Notes: generated from the sequence alone by a model not told the origin. A DNA stretch of 64,000 bases from Plesiocystis pacifica SIR-1 (GCF_000170895.1 NZ_ABCS01000046.1:1-64000), one strand, 5' to 3'. Positions 19,159-28,294 are shown, counted from the first letter of the stretch. Made by a program: numbers and translations.

Positions 19159-20277
19159 CTAGCCGCCAAGGAAAGGCACGGGCAGCAAGAAGGCGTGCTG
19201 CTCGTAGAGGCTCCACGTCCCGTACCACGACAGGTACTGCGTGAAGTAGAGCCCGACGCCATAGGCGAGGGCGGCGGGGACCCACGCGAGCCCCGCGAGC
19301 CCTCGCCACAGCCAGTGGCGCGGCTGGGCCAGGCGACGCCCGCGGTGCAGCGCGAGGCCGCACGCGAGCCTCGCGGGGAGCATCAGGGCGACGAAGAGCA
19401 GACCTGGGAGCCACATCGCCTCGCGGGGGATCAGCTCGATCTTGAGCAGGTAGAGGGGGAGGGCGGCGAGCACGGTCAGGACCAGGGCGCCGGCCATGGC
19501 GAAGGGCGCCGCGGCTCGGGCCGCGCGAACGCTCCGAATGTCGGCGAGGGGCCGCAGCGAGCCCGCCTCGCTGACCTGGAGCTGGATGAAGGGCAAGAAG
19601 GCGAGGACCCCCGCCATGGCCACGCTGCCGAGGACTCCGAGGGCAGGGGCGCGCGAGCCGAGGGCCAGCAGGGTCGTCGGGATCAGCAGCCACGCGAGGG
19701 CGGTGATGCCCCCGAGCAGGGCCGTGCGGACCAGGCGACCGAGCTCGAGGCGGGCGAAGGCGTCCCAGACCTGGTCGCGGGCGAGGGCGTAGCCTTCGCG
19801 GGTGAACAGGCGGGCGAGGGCGTGGAGCTCGAGGCGCGGCCGAGGCAAGAGCATGTAGCGCAGCCGAGCGCCGCGGGCACAGGCCGCGAGTCCGTGGACC
19901 ACGAGGGCGAGGGCGAGGAGCAGCGCGAAGCCATCGAGGCGCGCAGGGCTGGGGCTCGCCGGGTTGATCAGTCGGCCGGAGTCCGCGAGCGAGGCCAGCA
20001 GGCGGGGGATCCACAGCAGCAACCAAAAACCCAGGGCGACGCCGCCGACGTGCACGAACAGCGCGTGCCCGGGTAGGGCCTCGCGCAGGCGTCCGCGCTC
20101 GAGGGCACGGGCGCCGGCGGTGAGCAGGTAGCCGAGCACGAGGACCTGGAGCAGGGGCAGGCTCGAGAGCAGCGCGAGCACGACGAGCAGCGCGAGCAGG
20201 CCGAGGGCTCGATCGCCGAAGCGCTGGAGCCAGGTCCAGATCTGGAGCACGCGCCCGCCTGTCGCCTCGGCCTCCAC
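19159..20277 (-). CDS. Polytopic membrane protein of unknown function
   Basis: 372 residues from GTG 20277. About eight hydrophobic segments, beginning with LGLLALLVVLALLSSLPLLQ and including ALLGGITALAWLLIPTTLL. The central loops are Arg-rich. It has the general look of DUF4013-like membrane proteins, but I do not assign a family. The start is chosen because TATGCT lies 9 nt upstream on the minus strand; GTG 20250 is the alternative. Divergent from the DUF1549 gene. Confidence 0.75.
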   Translation of the reverse strand: MEAEATGGRVLQIWTWLQRFGDRALGLLALLVVLALLSSLPLLQVLVLGYLLTAGARALERGRLREALPGHALFVHVGGVALGFWLLLWIPRLLASLADSGRLINPASPSPARLDGFALLLALALVVHGLAACARGARLRYMLLPRPRLELHALARLFTREGYALARDQVWDAFARLELGRLVRTALLGGITALAWLLIPTTLLALGSRAPALGVLGSVAMAGVLAFLPFIQLQVSEAGSLRPLADIRSVRAARAAAPFAMAGALVLTVLAALPLYLLKIELIPREAMWLPGLLFVALMLPARLACGLALHRGRRLAQPRHWLWRGLAGLAWVPAALAYGVGLYFTQYLSWYGTWSLYEQHAFLLPVPFLGG

Positions 20278-20286
20278 TCGTGCCCG

Positions 20287-20292
20287 AGCATA
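20287..20292 (-). promoter_or_regulatory. -10 element (TATGCT on the minus strand)
   Basis: TATGCT followed by 9 nt and GTG 20277. Leaderless arrangement for the membrane protein gene. Confidence 0.5.
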
Positions 20293-20359
20293 GCCAAGTC
20301 GCGGGTCGACGCACGATCGGGCTCGACAAGGGCCACTCGCGACCCAACAATGGTCCGAC

Positions 20360-22078
20360 GTGTCGGACGCGCCCGCGAGCAGTCTTCGGCGGCCCTGGGT
20401 CAAGGACGCGCTCTTCGTCGGCCTGTGCGTCGTGGGGCTCGCCGGGCTCGTCGTGGGCTTTGCCCTGCCCTCCGACGCGGGGGCGCGCGGCCAGGACACC
20501 CGCGCTCGCCTTGGCGCCGCGCCGAGCCAGCGAGGCGAGCTCGCGGCCGTCGCGGCCGAGGTCGACGCGGCCCTCGCCGCCGACCACCGGGCGCTCGGGC
20601 TCGAGCCCTCTGTGCGGGCGCCGACCCTGCTCGTCGCCCGCCGCCTGTCGCTCGCGCTCACGGGCACCATCCCCTCGCTCGAGGAGGTCCGCGCGCTCGA
20701 GCTCCTGCGTGATGACGAGGGCCTCGACGAGGGCGAGGTCCTGGCTCGCTGGACCCGCTACCTGCTGACCGATCGCCGCCACGCCGAGTACTTCGCCGAG
20801 CGCTTCGCCCGGGCCTTCGTCGGCGTCGAGCAGGGCCCGCTGATCGCCTATCGCCGCCGCCGCTTCGTCGCCTGGCTCGCCGACACCCTCGCCGACGGCT
20901 GGCCGTGGGACGTGGTCGTGACCAGCTTGCTGACCAGCTCTGGCCTGTGGACCCAGCACCCCGCGGCCAACTTCGTGACCGCGGCCCTGGTCCCCGAGAC
21001 CCAGGCGCCCGACGAGGAGGTGCTCGCCGGTCGGGTCAGCCGCGCGCTGCTGGGCGTGCGCCTCGACTGCGCCCAGTGCCACGACCACCCCTTCGACGAG
21101 CGCTGGTCGCAGACCGACTTCCAGGGGCTCGCGGCCTTCTTTGGCCGCTCGGAGCTGAGCCTGCGCGGGGTCCAGGATACGCGCGGGGTCTACGTCTACG
21201 ACGACCACGAGCGCCAGGCTCCGACCGAGCTCGAGCCCGGCGTGCCCTTTGCCCCGGAGCTGTTGCCCGCGCGCGAGCAGGTGCCCAGCGATCGCGCCCG
21301 GCTCGCGGCTTGGATCACGCACCCGGACAACCCCGCCTTCGCCCGGGCCACCGTCAATCGGGTCTGGGCGCTGATGTTCGGCCGCGGCCTCGTCGAGCCC
21401 GTCGACGATCTGCCCATCGACGCGAGCGTGCCCCCGGCCCTCGAGCGCCTGGCGAAGGACTTCATCGAGCACGACTACGATCTGCGCCGGCTGATCGCGA
21501 TCATCGCGGCGAGCGAGACCTTCGCCCGCGCCAGCTACGGGCCGACAGGCGGCGCCGACGAGGCCGAGCTCGACGCGCGCACCTCGAGCTGGGCCCAGTT
21601 CCCGCTGACTCGCCTGCGGCCCGAGCAGGTCGTCGGCGCCCTGCTCCAGGCCGCCAAGCTCGAGACCCTCGACCACGAGTCCCACGTGCTCGTCCGCTTC
21701 GTCCGCGATCAGGAGCAGCTGGCCTTCGTCGAGCGCTACGGCGACGCCGGGGCCGCGGAGCTCGAGGCCTCCCTCGGCGGCGGGACCATCCCGCAGCGCC
21801 TGCTCCTGCTCAACGGCGAGCTCGTCCACGAGCGGACGCGAGACAACCTGGTGGCCAACGCCGCGACCCGCATCGCCGCGCTGACCAGGCTCGACGACGA
21901 TGACGCGCGCGCGGTCGAGGTCGCCTACCTGGCCGTGTTGACCCGGCGCCCGAGCGCAGCCGAGGCCGCGCACTTCGAAGCCAAGCTGGCGGGGCTGGCG
22001 GGCGAGCCCCGTCGCCAGGCCCTCGCCGACCTCTACTGGGTCTTGCTCAACACCACGGAGTTCGCGTGGAACCACTGA
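20360..22078 (+). CDS. DUF1549/DUF1553 domain protein
   Basis: 572 residues. An N-terminal membrane segment (LFVGLCVVGLAGLVVGFAL, about 17-35) is followed by a DUF1549-like region (RRLSLALTGTIPSLEEV, LDCAQCHDHPFDERW with a CxxCH-like CAQCH site) and a DUF1553-like region (LAAWITHPDNPAFARATVNR, then MFGRGLVEPVDDL). The CAQCH motif could bind a c-type heme, or metal. Such proteins are best known from Planctomycetes, nearly always paired with a DUF1501 protein, as here. The reading frames overlap by 13 bp. Exported; role unproven. Confidence 0.85.
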   Translation: MSDAPASSLRRPWVKDALFVGLCVVGLAGLVVGFALPSDAGARGQDTRARLGAAPSQRGELAAVAAEVDAALAADHRALGLEPSVRAPTLLVARRLSLALTGTIPSLEEVRALELLRDDEGLDEGEVLARWTRYLLTDRRHAEYFAERFARAFVGVEQGPLIAYRRRRFVAWLADTLADGWPWDVVVTSLLTSSGLWTQHPAANFVTAALVPETQAPDEEVLAGRVSRALLGVRLDCAQCHDHPFDERWSQTDFQGLAAFFGRSELSLRGVQDTRGVYVYDDHERQAPTELEPGVPFAPELLPAREQVPSDRARLAAWITHPDNPAFARATVNRVWALMFGRGLVEPVDDLPIDASVPPALERLAKDFIEHDYDLRRLIAIIAASETFARASYGPTGGADEAELDARTSSWAQFPLTRLRPEQVVGALLQAAKLETLDHESHVLVRFVRDQEQLAFVERYGDAGAAELEASLGGGTIPQRLLLLNGELVHERTRDNLVANAATRIAALTRLDDDDARAVEVAYLAVLTRRPSAAEAAHFEAKLAGLAGEPRRQALADLYWVLLNTTEFAWNH

Positions 22079-23349
22079 GCCGGCCAGGTCCCCTGGGCCG
22101 CCGTGCGTTTCTTCGTCGCCTCGGCTTCGGTGTGGGGGCGCTCGGCCTCGGGGGCGGCCTGTGGACCCTGGGCAGGGCCCTCGCCAATCCCCAGCCTGGT
22201 CGCATCGAGCGGCCCGGAGCCATCATCACCTTGTGGCTCGACGGGGGCCCGAGTCAGCTCGAGACCTTCGACCCCCACCCGGGCAAGGCGATCGCCCACG
22301 GCACCCGAGCGATCGCCACGGCCGCCCCGGGCATCGAGCTCGCCGCGGGCTTCGAGGCCCTCGCCGAGCAGATGGCGCACGTGTCCCTGGTCCGCTCGCT
22401 CGTCAGCAAGGAGGGCGACCACGAGCGCGCGACCGCCTACCTCAAGTCGGGCTACGGACCCAACCCCGCCCTCGCCTACCCCTCGCTCGGCTCGATCGTC
22501 TGCGCCGAGCTGCCCGAGGTGGGCGTCGAGATTCCCCGCCACGTCTCGATCTTGCCGAGCGCGTGGCCTGCCCGCGGCGGCTTCCTCGGGCCTGGCCTCG
22601 ACGCCTTCGTGACCGGCGATCCGGCCGCGCCCTTGCCCGACCTGCGCTCGCCCGTTGGACCCGAGCGCAGCGCCGCCCGCCGCGAGGACCTCGCCTTCGT
22701 CGAGGCCCAGTTCGCCGCCGGGCGCGAGGCCGAGGTCGACGCCACCGGCCACCGCGAGGTCGTCGCCAAGGCCGAGGCGATGATGGGATCGGTCCAGCTC
22801 GCCGCCTTCGACATCCACGAGGAGCCCGAGGCCGTGCGCGAGCGCTACGGCGACACGCCCTTTGGTCGGGGCTGCCTCGCCGCGCGCCGCCTCGTGGAGG
22901 CCGGGGTCCGCAGCGTCGAGGTCAGCCTCGGCGGCTGGGACACCCACGCCAACAACCACGAGCTCGTCGCCGGGCTCGTCGGGGCCCTCGACCCGGCCTT
23001 CGCTGCGCTGATCGCCGACCTGCGCGAGCGCGAGTTGCTGGCCTCGACCGTGGTCCTGTGCGGGGGCGAGTTTGGCCGCACGCCGCGACTGAACCGCCTC
23101 GAGGGCCGCGACCACTGGCCCCAGGCCTTCAGCTGGGCGATCGCCGGCGGGGGCTTGCGCGGCGGCCAGGTCATCGGCTCGAGCGACCCCGAGGGCGGGC
23201 GCGAGGTCGTCGATCCGCGGACCATCGCCGACCTGCACGCGACCGCGCTCGTGGCCCTGGGCATCGATCCCGAGACCGAGCTGGTGACCCCTGATGGTCG
23301 ACCCGTGAAGCTCAGCGAGGGCGCGCCGATCACCGAGCTGATGGCCTGA
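22066..23349 (+). CDS. DUF1501 family protein with Tat signal
   Basis: 427 residues. Twin-arginine signal RRAFLRRLGFGVGALGLGGG at 12-31, so it is exported folded. The body follows DUF1501, a family related to alkaline phosphatase/sulfatase folds: IITLWLDGGPSQLETFDPH, HVSLVRSL, GGWDTHANN, VVLCGGEFGRTPRLN, GRDHWPQAFS. Overlaps the DUF1549 gene by 13 bp, so the two are co-translated and likely form one exported system. Confidence 0.88.
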   Translation: MEPLSRPGPLGRRAFLRRLGFGVGALGLGGGLWTLGRALANPQPGRIERPGAIITLWLDGGPSQLETFDPHPGKAIAHGTRAIATAAPGIELAAGFEALAEQMAHVSLVRSLVSKEGDHERATAYLKSGYGPNPALAYPSLGSIVCAELPEVGVEIPRHVSILPSAWPARGGFLGPGLDAFVTGDPAAPLPDLRSPVGPERSAARREDLAFVEAQFAAGREAEVDATGHREVVAKAEAMMGSVQLAAFDIHEEPEAVRERYGDTPFGRGCLAARRLVEAGVRSVEVSLGGWDTHANNHELVAGLVGALDPAFAALIADLRERELLASTVVLCGGEFGRTPRLNRLEGRDHWPQAFSWAIAGGGLRGGQVIGSSDPEGGREVVDPRTIADLHATALVALGIDPETELVTPDGRPVKLSEGAPITELMA

Positions 23350-23367
23350 ACGCCCGCTTCGAGGCCG

Positions 23368-23514
23368 GTGGGGTATCCTGCGCTGCGGGTCGTTCGGGGC
23401 GGAGGCTGGCACAGCTCCGCGCGCTTTGGCCCCGCGGCCTGCGACCGCCTCGCGCTGCCCCAGGCCACGGCCAACGAGCGCCTCGGCTTCCGCCTCGCCC
23501 GCTACCTCGGCTGA
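23368..23514 (+). pseudogene. Fragment of a formylglycine-generating enzyme (FGE/SUMF1) domain
   Basis: A 48-codon frame contains VVRGGGWHSSARFGPAACDR and ends ERLGFRLARYLG. This is the C-terminal signature of FGE-sulfatase domains (RGGSW......R.A.R........GFR.AR). Family members are 250 residues or more, so only the last fifth remains. GTATCC lies just after the nominal GTG, with no good start signal. It sits immediately after the DUF1501 gene, whose fold is related to sulfatases. Confidence 0.65.
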
Positions 23515-23517
23515 AGT

Positions 23518-24375
23518 TCAGGGCTCTTCGCCTTCGGGGACCTGCCCGGGGCTCAGGGGCAGCTCGCCCTCGAAGTAGGTCCCGATCACCGGGCGGCACA
23601 GCTCGCGCAGGGCGTCGAGGTCGAGGCCCTGCTCGCGGGCGCGGGTCAGGGCCTCGCGCAGCTGCGCGCGCTCGTAGGCCTGCCACGGGAAGGAGGCGTA
23701 GTCCATCAGCGCGTGGACCGTGCGCAGCTCGGCGGCGAGGCGCGCGTCGTGGAGCTCGTCGGCGAGCTGGTCGAAGGTCAGCTCGAAGCTGCCGTCGTCG
23801 TAGCCGTCGCCGGAGAAGCCCCGCTCGGCCAGGCGCCACATTCGAGCGAGGGTGGGCTCGATGTCCAGGCCCGCGTCACGGTCGATGCGCCAGCTGGTCC
23901 ACAGCCACCCCGTCGCCTCCTGCATGGCGTTGGTGCAGCCGTCGAGTTCGCAGCCGTCGAGGACGGCGTCGACCACCAGCCAGCGAAGGGGCCGCTCGAG
24001 GGCGGCGAGGCGCCCGGCGTCGCGGTAGGCGCTGGATAGCAGCTGGTAGGCGCGAAACCACGGCTGGTGCTCGACCCGACCCTCGTAGCTGCGTCGCTCG
24101 GGGAGGCCGAGCTCACCGAGGGTGAGCAGGGCCAGACGCAGGGCTCGCTCGGGCTCGAGGACCACGTGGTCGGCGAGCACGATGTGCCGCTTCGCCCACG
24201 GGTGGGGGGCGATCGTCAGCCCGGCGCAGACGTGTTCGAGCGCAGCCGACGGCGTGGTGACCTCGAGCGCTTCGAGCTCGGCCCAGACCTCGGTGATCGC
24301 GTCGGCGAGCGCGTCCGGGAGCTCGAAGGCGAGGGCGCTCGCGCTGCGAGCCAGGGCTGGGTGCGGTCCGGGCAT
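23518..24375 (-). CDS. Hypothetical protein, conserved-looking helical protein
   Basis: 285 residues from ATG 24375. Mostly alpha-helical by composition, no signal peptide or membrane segment, rich in aromatic residues in the middle (LWTSWRIDRDAGLDIEP, YASFPWQAYERAQ). Contains a CELDGC pair. I recognise no family. TATCAT lies 12 nt before the ATG. It is convergent with the FGE fragment, with 3 bp between them. Confidence 0.65.
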   Translation of the reverse strand: MPGPHPALARSASALAFELPDALADAITEVWAELEALEVTTPSAALEHVCAGLTIAPHPWAKRHIVLADHVVLEPERALRLALLTLGELGLPERRSYEGRVEHQPWFRAYQLLSSAYRDAGRLAALERPLRWLVVDAVLDGCELDGCTNAMQEATGWLWTSWRIDRDAGLDIEPTLARMWRLAERGFSGDGYDDGSFELTFDQLADELHDARLAAELRTVHALMDYASFPWQAYERAQLREALTRAREQGLDLDALRELCRPVIGTYFEGELPLSPGQVPEGEEP

Positions 24376-24461
24376 GGGAACCCGTCGATGATATTCGCGA
24401 TCGGAGGGCTCTGCCCCCGCACCTCGGGTCGGGGGTGCCCCCCTTTGGTCTCGATCAGATC

Positions 24462-24467
24462 TAAGCT
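24462..24467 (+). promoter_or_regulatory. -10 element (TAAGCT) 7 nt before oxidase GTG
   Basis: The spacing implies a transcription start at the GTG of the FAD-linked oxidase (leaderless). Confidence 0.55.
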
Positions 24468-24474
24468 GAGCCCG

Positions 24475-25959
24475 GTGGACGCCAGCGAGCAACGAGCCCG
24501 GGCGCTCGACGGATGGCGGGCGCTGCTCGGCGAGGCGCAGGTGCGCGACGACGCGACGACCCGGGTTGCTTTGAGTCACGACGCGAGCCCCGGGGCGCGC
24601 CAGCCCTTCGCGCTGCTGCGACCGGCCTCGCCGCAGGAGGTCGCGGGGTGCCTGCAGATCGCCGCGCGCCATGGCCAGGCCCTGCACCCGATCAGCCGCG
24701 GCGCCAACTGGGGCTACGGCGCCGCGCGGCCGCCGAGGACCCCCTGCGCGGTGCTCAGCCTCGAGCGGCTCGAGGCCGTGCGCCGCTTCGACGCCGAGCT
24801 GGCGTGGGTCGAGCTCGAGCCGGGGGTCAGCTTCGACGCCCTGGCCCGCTTCCTCGCGGCGCAGCCCCGGGGCCTGTGGCCGCCCCAGACCGGCGGGCCC
24901 GGGAGCGGCAGCGTGGTGGGGCACGCCCTCGCGCGCGGGCTGTGCTCGGGGTGGGTGCAGGATCCGAGCGAGCAGATCACGGGCCTCGAGCTCGCCCTCG
25001 CCGACGGCCGAGTCGTCCGCACGGGGAGCGTCGGCGCGATGCAGGGCCTGCGGCGCCGCGCCCTCGGACCCGACGGCACCCAGCTCTTTTTTCAGTCCTC
25101 GCTGGCGGTGGTGACCGCGATGACCCTGCAGCTCCAGCCCACGCCCGCGCGGGCGCTCCCCTTCAATTTCGCTGCGCGACGCACAGGCCCTCGCGCAGCT
25201 CGTCGACGCGCTGCGCCCCTGCTGCAAGGGCGCCTGCTCCCCCTGCAGCTCCAGCTCTTCGACGACGTCTACCAGCTCGGCCTCGCGGGCCCCTCGCCGA
25301 GCCCCGGGACCGCGCTGAGTGAGGCGGCGAGGCGCGAGCTCGCGGCGCGCTGGGGCGGCGCGCGCTGGGCTGCCCGGGGGGCGGTGTTTGGCGAGGACGC
25401 AGACCAGCTCGCCGACGGGTGGCGCCGCCTCGAGGCGGTCCTCGACGGGCGCTGCGAGCGGCTGCGCGCGCTCCCCGAGCAAGGCGGCCGGGCCTTCGCC
25501 GAGCGTCGCCAGGAGGGCCTCGCGCTGGCTTGGTGGGCGACGCCGCGTCCACGCGCGCCGGGGCAGTCTCCCCTCGACGCGGGCTGCGGTCTGTCGTGGT
25601 TGGCCTGCGCCCTGCCGCAGCGCGGGGCCGAGCTGCGGCGGGCCCTCGCGCAGCTCGACGCGCGGCTGCGCGACGCGGGCTTGGATCGGCCCTGCTCGCT
25701 GCGCGTGGCCGACGGTCGCTCGCTCGTGCTCGTGGTCCCGCTGTTGTTCGACGGTCGTGACGCCGAGGCTGGAGCGCGGGTGGCTGCCCTTCAGCGGAGC
25801 CTGCGAGACGAGCTCGCCGCCAGCGGCTTCCCGCCCTACCGCCTCGGCGTCGGCGAGCGCCCACCCTCGAGCTCGCGCGATCCGAGCCTCGACGAGGCCC
25901 TAGCCCGCGCCCTCGACCCCTCCGGCGCGCTGGCTCGCGGAATCTACACCGAGCCCTGA
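24475..25959 (+). CDS. FAD-linked oxidase (VAO/PCMH fold) with an apparently frame-shifted internal segment
   Basis: 494 residues. The N-terminal FAD-binding domain shows LLRPASPQEVAGCLQIAARH, then PISRGANWGYG and the flavin-binding TGGPGSGSVVGHALARG. The C-terminal half is substrate-domain-like (RPCSLRVADGRSLVLVVPLL). Flavoprotein that oxidises a small alcohol, phenol or aldehyde-type substrate; substrate unknown. Residues about 232-245 are oddly Arg-rich (AARRTGPRAARRRAA). In the +1 frame the same bases read SLRDAQALAQLVDALRP, which fits the family much better. The downstream frame then resumes with LLQGRLLPLQLQLFDD. This looks like two compensating 1-nt indels at about 25168 and 25215, or sequencing errors. 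It overlaps the convergent kinase-like gene by 16 bp. Confidence 0.82.
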   Translation: MDASEQRARALDGWRALLGEAQVRDDATTRVALSHDASPGARQPFALLRPASPQEVAGCLQIAARHGQALHPISRGANWGYGAARPPRTPCAVLSLERLEAVRRFDAELAWVELEPGVSFDALARFLAAQPRGLWPPQTGGPGSGSVVGHALARGLCSGWVQDPSEQITGLELALADGRVVRTGSVGAMQGLRRRALGPDGTQLFFQSSLAVVTAMTLQLQPTPARALPFNFAARRTGPRAARRRAAPLLQGRLLPLQLQLFDDVYQLGLAGPSPSPGTALSEAARRELAARWGGARWAARGAVFGEDADQLADGWRRLEAVLDGRCERLRALPEQGGRAFAERRQEGLALAWWATPRPRAPGQSPLDAGCGLSWLACALPQRGAELRRALAQLDARLRDAGLDRPCSLRVADGRSLVLVVPLLFDGRDAEAGARVAALQRSLRDELAASGFPPYRLGVGERPPSSSRDPSLDEALARALDPSGALARGIYTEP

Positions 25960-26573
25960 ACGCGCGCGGCGAGCCTGTCGGCGACGGCCCCGGGCTCGAG
26001 CTCGCCCGTGTACACGACCTCGACCCCTCGCGGCCGAGCCTCGGGGGAGCAGTCTCCACGCAGCGTCCGCTCGTCGACCGCGCGGCCAAGGCAGCGCAGG
26101 CGCTCGGCGAGGCTGGCCGCCGCGCGCTCGGCCTCGGGCCAAGGTTGCAGCCACACGGCCACCTCGCAGCGCGCGAGCCCGTCTTGCAGCGCCGCGCGGG
26201 TGGACGCGAGCTGGGTCCGGGCGTGGCCCGCCCCGAAGTCGACGATCGCCGGCCCCTCGCGCTCGAGGCAGCGCAGGGCCGCGTGGACGCGCATGCGCTC
26301 CCACAGCCGCCACCAGTGCGCCTCGCCGTGGGTCTCGCCGACCACCGCCGCGAGGGCGTCGAGGTAGGCCCGACGCGCGAGCTCCTCGACCGCGATCGCG
26401 CGGCGGCGCAGCTCGTCCTCGGCGGCGAGGACCTCGGGGAGCTCGCGGTAGTGCGCCCAGCAGTGCGCGTCGACGCTGTGCTGCGGCCAGCCCAGGCGCG
26501 CCGCGAGCTGGCGACCCACGCTGCTCTTGCCCGCGCCTTGCGGGCCGAGGAGGGCGACGATCGGCCCGCTCAT
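25944..26573 (-). CDS. P-loop kinase, shikimate-kinase-like
   Basis: 209 residues. Walker A GPQGAGKS at 10-17 followed by SVGRQLAARLGW, the typical opening of shikimate kinase and related small-molecule kinases. The rest diverges: AIVDFGAGHARTQ in the middle and AVWLQPWPEAERAAASLAER, a nucleotide-kinase-like lid region. A similar opening occurs in gluconate and adenylate kinases, so the substrate is open. Its 3' end overlaps the oxidase by 16 bp, convergently. Confidence 0.75.
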   Translation of the reverse strand: MSGPIVALLGPQGAGKSSVGRQLAARLGWPQHSVDAHCWAHYRELPEVLAAEDELRRRAIAVEELARRAYLDALAAVVGETHGEAHWWRLWERMRVHAALRCLEREGPAIVDFGAGHARTQLASTRAALQDGLARCEVAVWLQPWPEAERAAASLAERLRCLGRAVDERTLRGDCSPEARPRGVEVVYTGELEPGAVADRLAARVQGSV

Positions 26574-26781
26574 GGTCGCTGCTCCGGACGCTCGCGCGTG
26601 GATGTGCTGTTCACCGCGATCTCCAATGGCAAGACTCGAAGGCGATCGACGCTCTCACGGGCGCGCGAGGGCGGTCAATACCGGCCGACCGGCACACACT
26701 CGAAGCGGGGGCGTTGGCTCGCTCGTTCTCGGAGATGGGTCATGACTTCAAAGTGCGGTGACTGATTGGTCGGATTTCCCT

Positions 26782-26787
26782 TAGCAT
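26782..26787 (+). promoter_or_regulatory. -10 element (TAGCAT) 6 nt before lipoprotein ATG
   Basis: Spacing of 6 nt to ATG 26794 and no Shine-Dalgarno: leaderless arrangement. Confidence 0.6.
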
Positions 26788-26793
26788 CGCTCG

Positions 26794-27963
26794 ATGCATC
26801 ACCTGACCCCCCGCACCCTGCTGGTGACCGGCTCTGGACTACTCGCCCTTGCCTCGTTGTCTGCCTGCGTCATCGAGACCGAGGACGACGGCTCGAGCGA
26901 GGACATCGGCACGGAGACCGAGACGGACACGACCTCGGAAGAGACGGAGACGGAGACGGAGACGGAGACGGAGACCGAGACTGAGACCGAGACCGAGACC
27001 GAGACCGAGACCAGCTCGGAGACGGACACCGGCGGCGTCGAGACGGCTCGGCTGCTGGTCGGCAACACCCGCGCCGACAACGTCCTGAGCATCGACCCGG
27101 CCACCGGTGAGGTCCTCGGCGAGCTGATCCCCTCGGGCGAGGGCGGACTCTTCCACCCCGACGCGCTCCGCGTGCACGAGGGCCAGCTGCTGGTGTCTAG
27201 CGGAGACAGCCCCGAAGACTCGGCGATCCTCGCCTTTGATCTCGACGGCAGCTTCGCGGGGGTGTTCGCCGAAGGCGGCGGCATGCACCGGCCTTACGGC
27301 TTTGCGATCGCCCCCGACGGCGACCTCTACGTGGCGAGCTTCCTGAGCGACGAGCTGCTGCGCTACGACGGGACGAGCGGCGAGTTCATCGAGGTGTTCG
27401 CCGCCGGCGACGCCATGCCCGGCGGGCTCAACGGCCCCAACGACCTCGCCGTCGGCCCTGACGGGGCGCTCTACGTGAGCACCCAGGGCAGCGTCGCCGT
27501 CGACGGCGAGCCGACCTACCCGGGCTTGCCCAGCGAGGTCCTGCGCGTCGACCTCGAGAGTGCGGAGACCAGCGTGTTCCTCGAGCAGCCGACTCCGCTG
27601 CCCGACAGCTTGGGCTTCGTCAGCATGCTCGGCGTCGCGTGGGAGCTCGACTGCGAGGACGACTGCGCCGTGTTCACCACGGACTTCGCCGGCGGGCTGC
27701 GCCGCTACGACCAAAGCGGCGAGCTCGAGTGGGAGAGCAGCACCACCCACGCCATGGGCGCGGCGACTGGCTCGCTGAGCCTCGGCTCCGATGGTGAGGT
27801 GTTCATCCCCGGCTTCATCGATGAGATGACGCCCGGGGTGGTGATGCGCTTTGATGCGGAGAGCGGGGACCCTTCGCCGGGTCGGGGCTTGGAGGGGGCG
27901 TTGTTCACGGGGCCCGACGAGGGGCTGGTTCGGCCGATCGGGGTGCTGTACCTCCCGGAGTAG
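26794..27963 (+). CDS. Lipoprotein with Glu-Thr repeat linker and beta-propeller (NHL/SMP-30-like)
   Basis: 389 residues. Lipoprotein signal ending LASLSAC at C25. An acidic linker of ET dipeptide repeats (residues about 41-73) follows. The mature domain carries propeller-blade repeats: NTRADNVLSIDPATGEVLGE, RPYGFAIAPDGDLYVASFLS, GPNDLAVGPDGALYVSTQGS. These resemble Vgb/NHL/SMP-30-type propellers. It is probably surface- or periplasm-exposed. The ET linker is built like that of the lipoprotein at 17.4 kb, which carries an unrelated mature domain. Confidence 0.85.
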   Translation: MHHLTPRTLLVTGSGLLALASLSACVIETEDDGSSEDIGTETETDTTSEETETETETETETETETETETETETSSETDTGGVETARLLVGNTRADNVLSIDPATGEVLGELIPSGEGGLFHPDALRVHEGQLLVSSGDSPEDSAILAFDLDGSFAGVFAEGGGMHRPYGFAIAPDGDLYVASFLSDELLRYDGTSGEFIEVFAAGDAMPGGLNGPNDLAVGPDGALYVSTQGSVAVDGEPTYPGLPSEVLRVDLESAETSVFLEQPTPLPDSLGFVSMLGVAWELDCEDDCAVFTTDFAGGLRRYDQSGELEWESSTTHAMGAATGSLSLGSDGEVFIPGFIDEMTPGVVMRFDAESGDPSPGRGLEGALFTGPDEGLVRPIGVLYLPE

Positions 27964-27987
27964 GGGCAGGTCCTGGCTCCGAGGGGC

Positions 27988-28287
27988 TCACCCCGGCGTG
28001 ACGGCTTCGGGAGGCAAGGGCACGCACTCGTCCCGAATGCAGTCGAGCGGCCAGCCCTTCTCCTCGAAGTCGGCTGGCCCTCGACTCCCGGCGCAGTGCT
28101 CACGAGTCGAGCAGCTCGTCCGGCAGCTTCCCGAGGGCTCGGGCAAATAGGGGTAGCAGCGATCGTTGTCGTTCGCCTCGGGCACCGACTCACTGTCGGG
28201 CTCGGCCTCGGATTGCGACGGAGGGGGCCCCAACTGGGTGCAGCTGGTGATCGAGACGAGCGCAAGGACGCAAATCAGGCCGCGCAT
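27988..28287 (-). CDS. Small Cys-rich lipoprotein
   Basis: 99 residues. Signal MRGLICVLALVSITSC with lipobox ITSC, then a Pro/Ser/Glu spacer and a small domain with seven Cys in the mature part (RCYPY, SCRTSCSTREHC, DCIRDEC). This spacing resembles the short disulfide-rich modules common in myxobacterial secreted proteins. No family assigned. Convergent with the propeller lipoprotein, 24 bp apart. Confidence 0.75.
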   Translation of the reverse strand: MRGLICVLALVSITSCTQLGPPPSQSEAEPDSESVPEANDNDRCYPYLPEPSGSCRTSCSTREHCAGSRGPADFEEKGWPLDCIRDECVPLPPEAVTPG

Positions 28288-28294
28288 GGGACCG

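Noticed and set aside
26930..27020. CRISPR array or tandem satellite
   Set aside because: The periodic DNA is the coding sequence of the Glu-Thr linker; there are no spacers.
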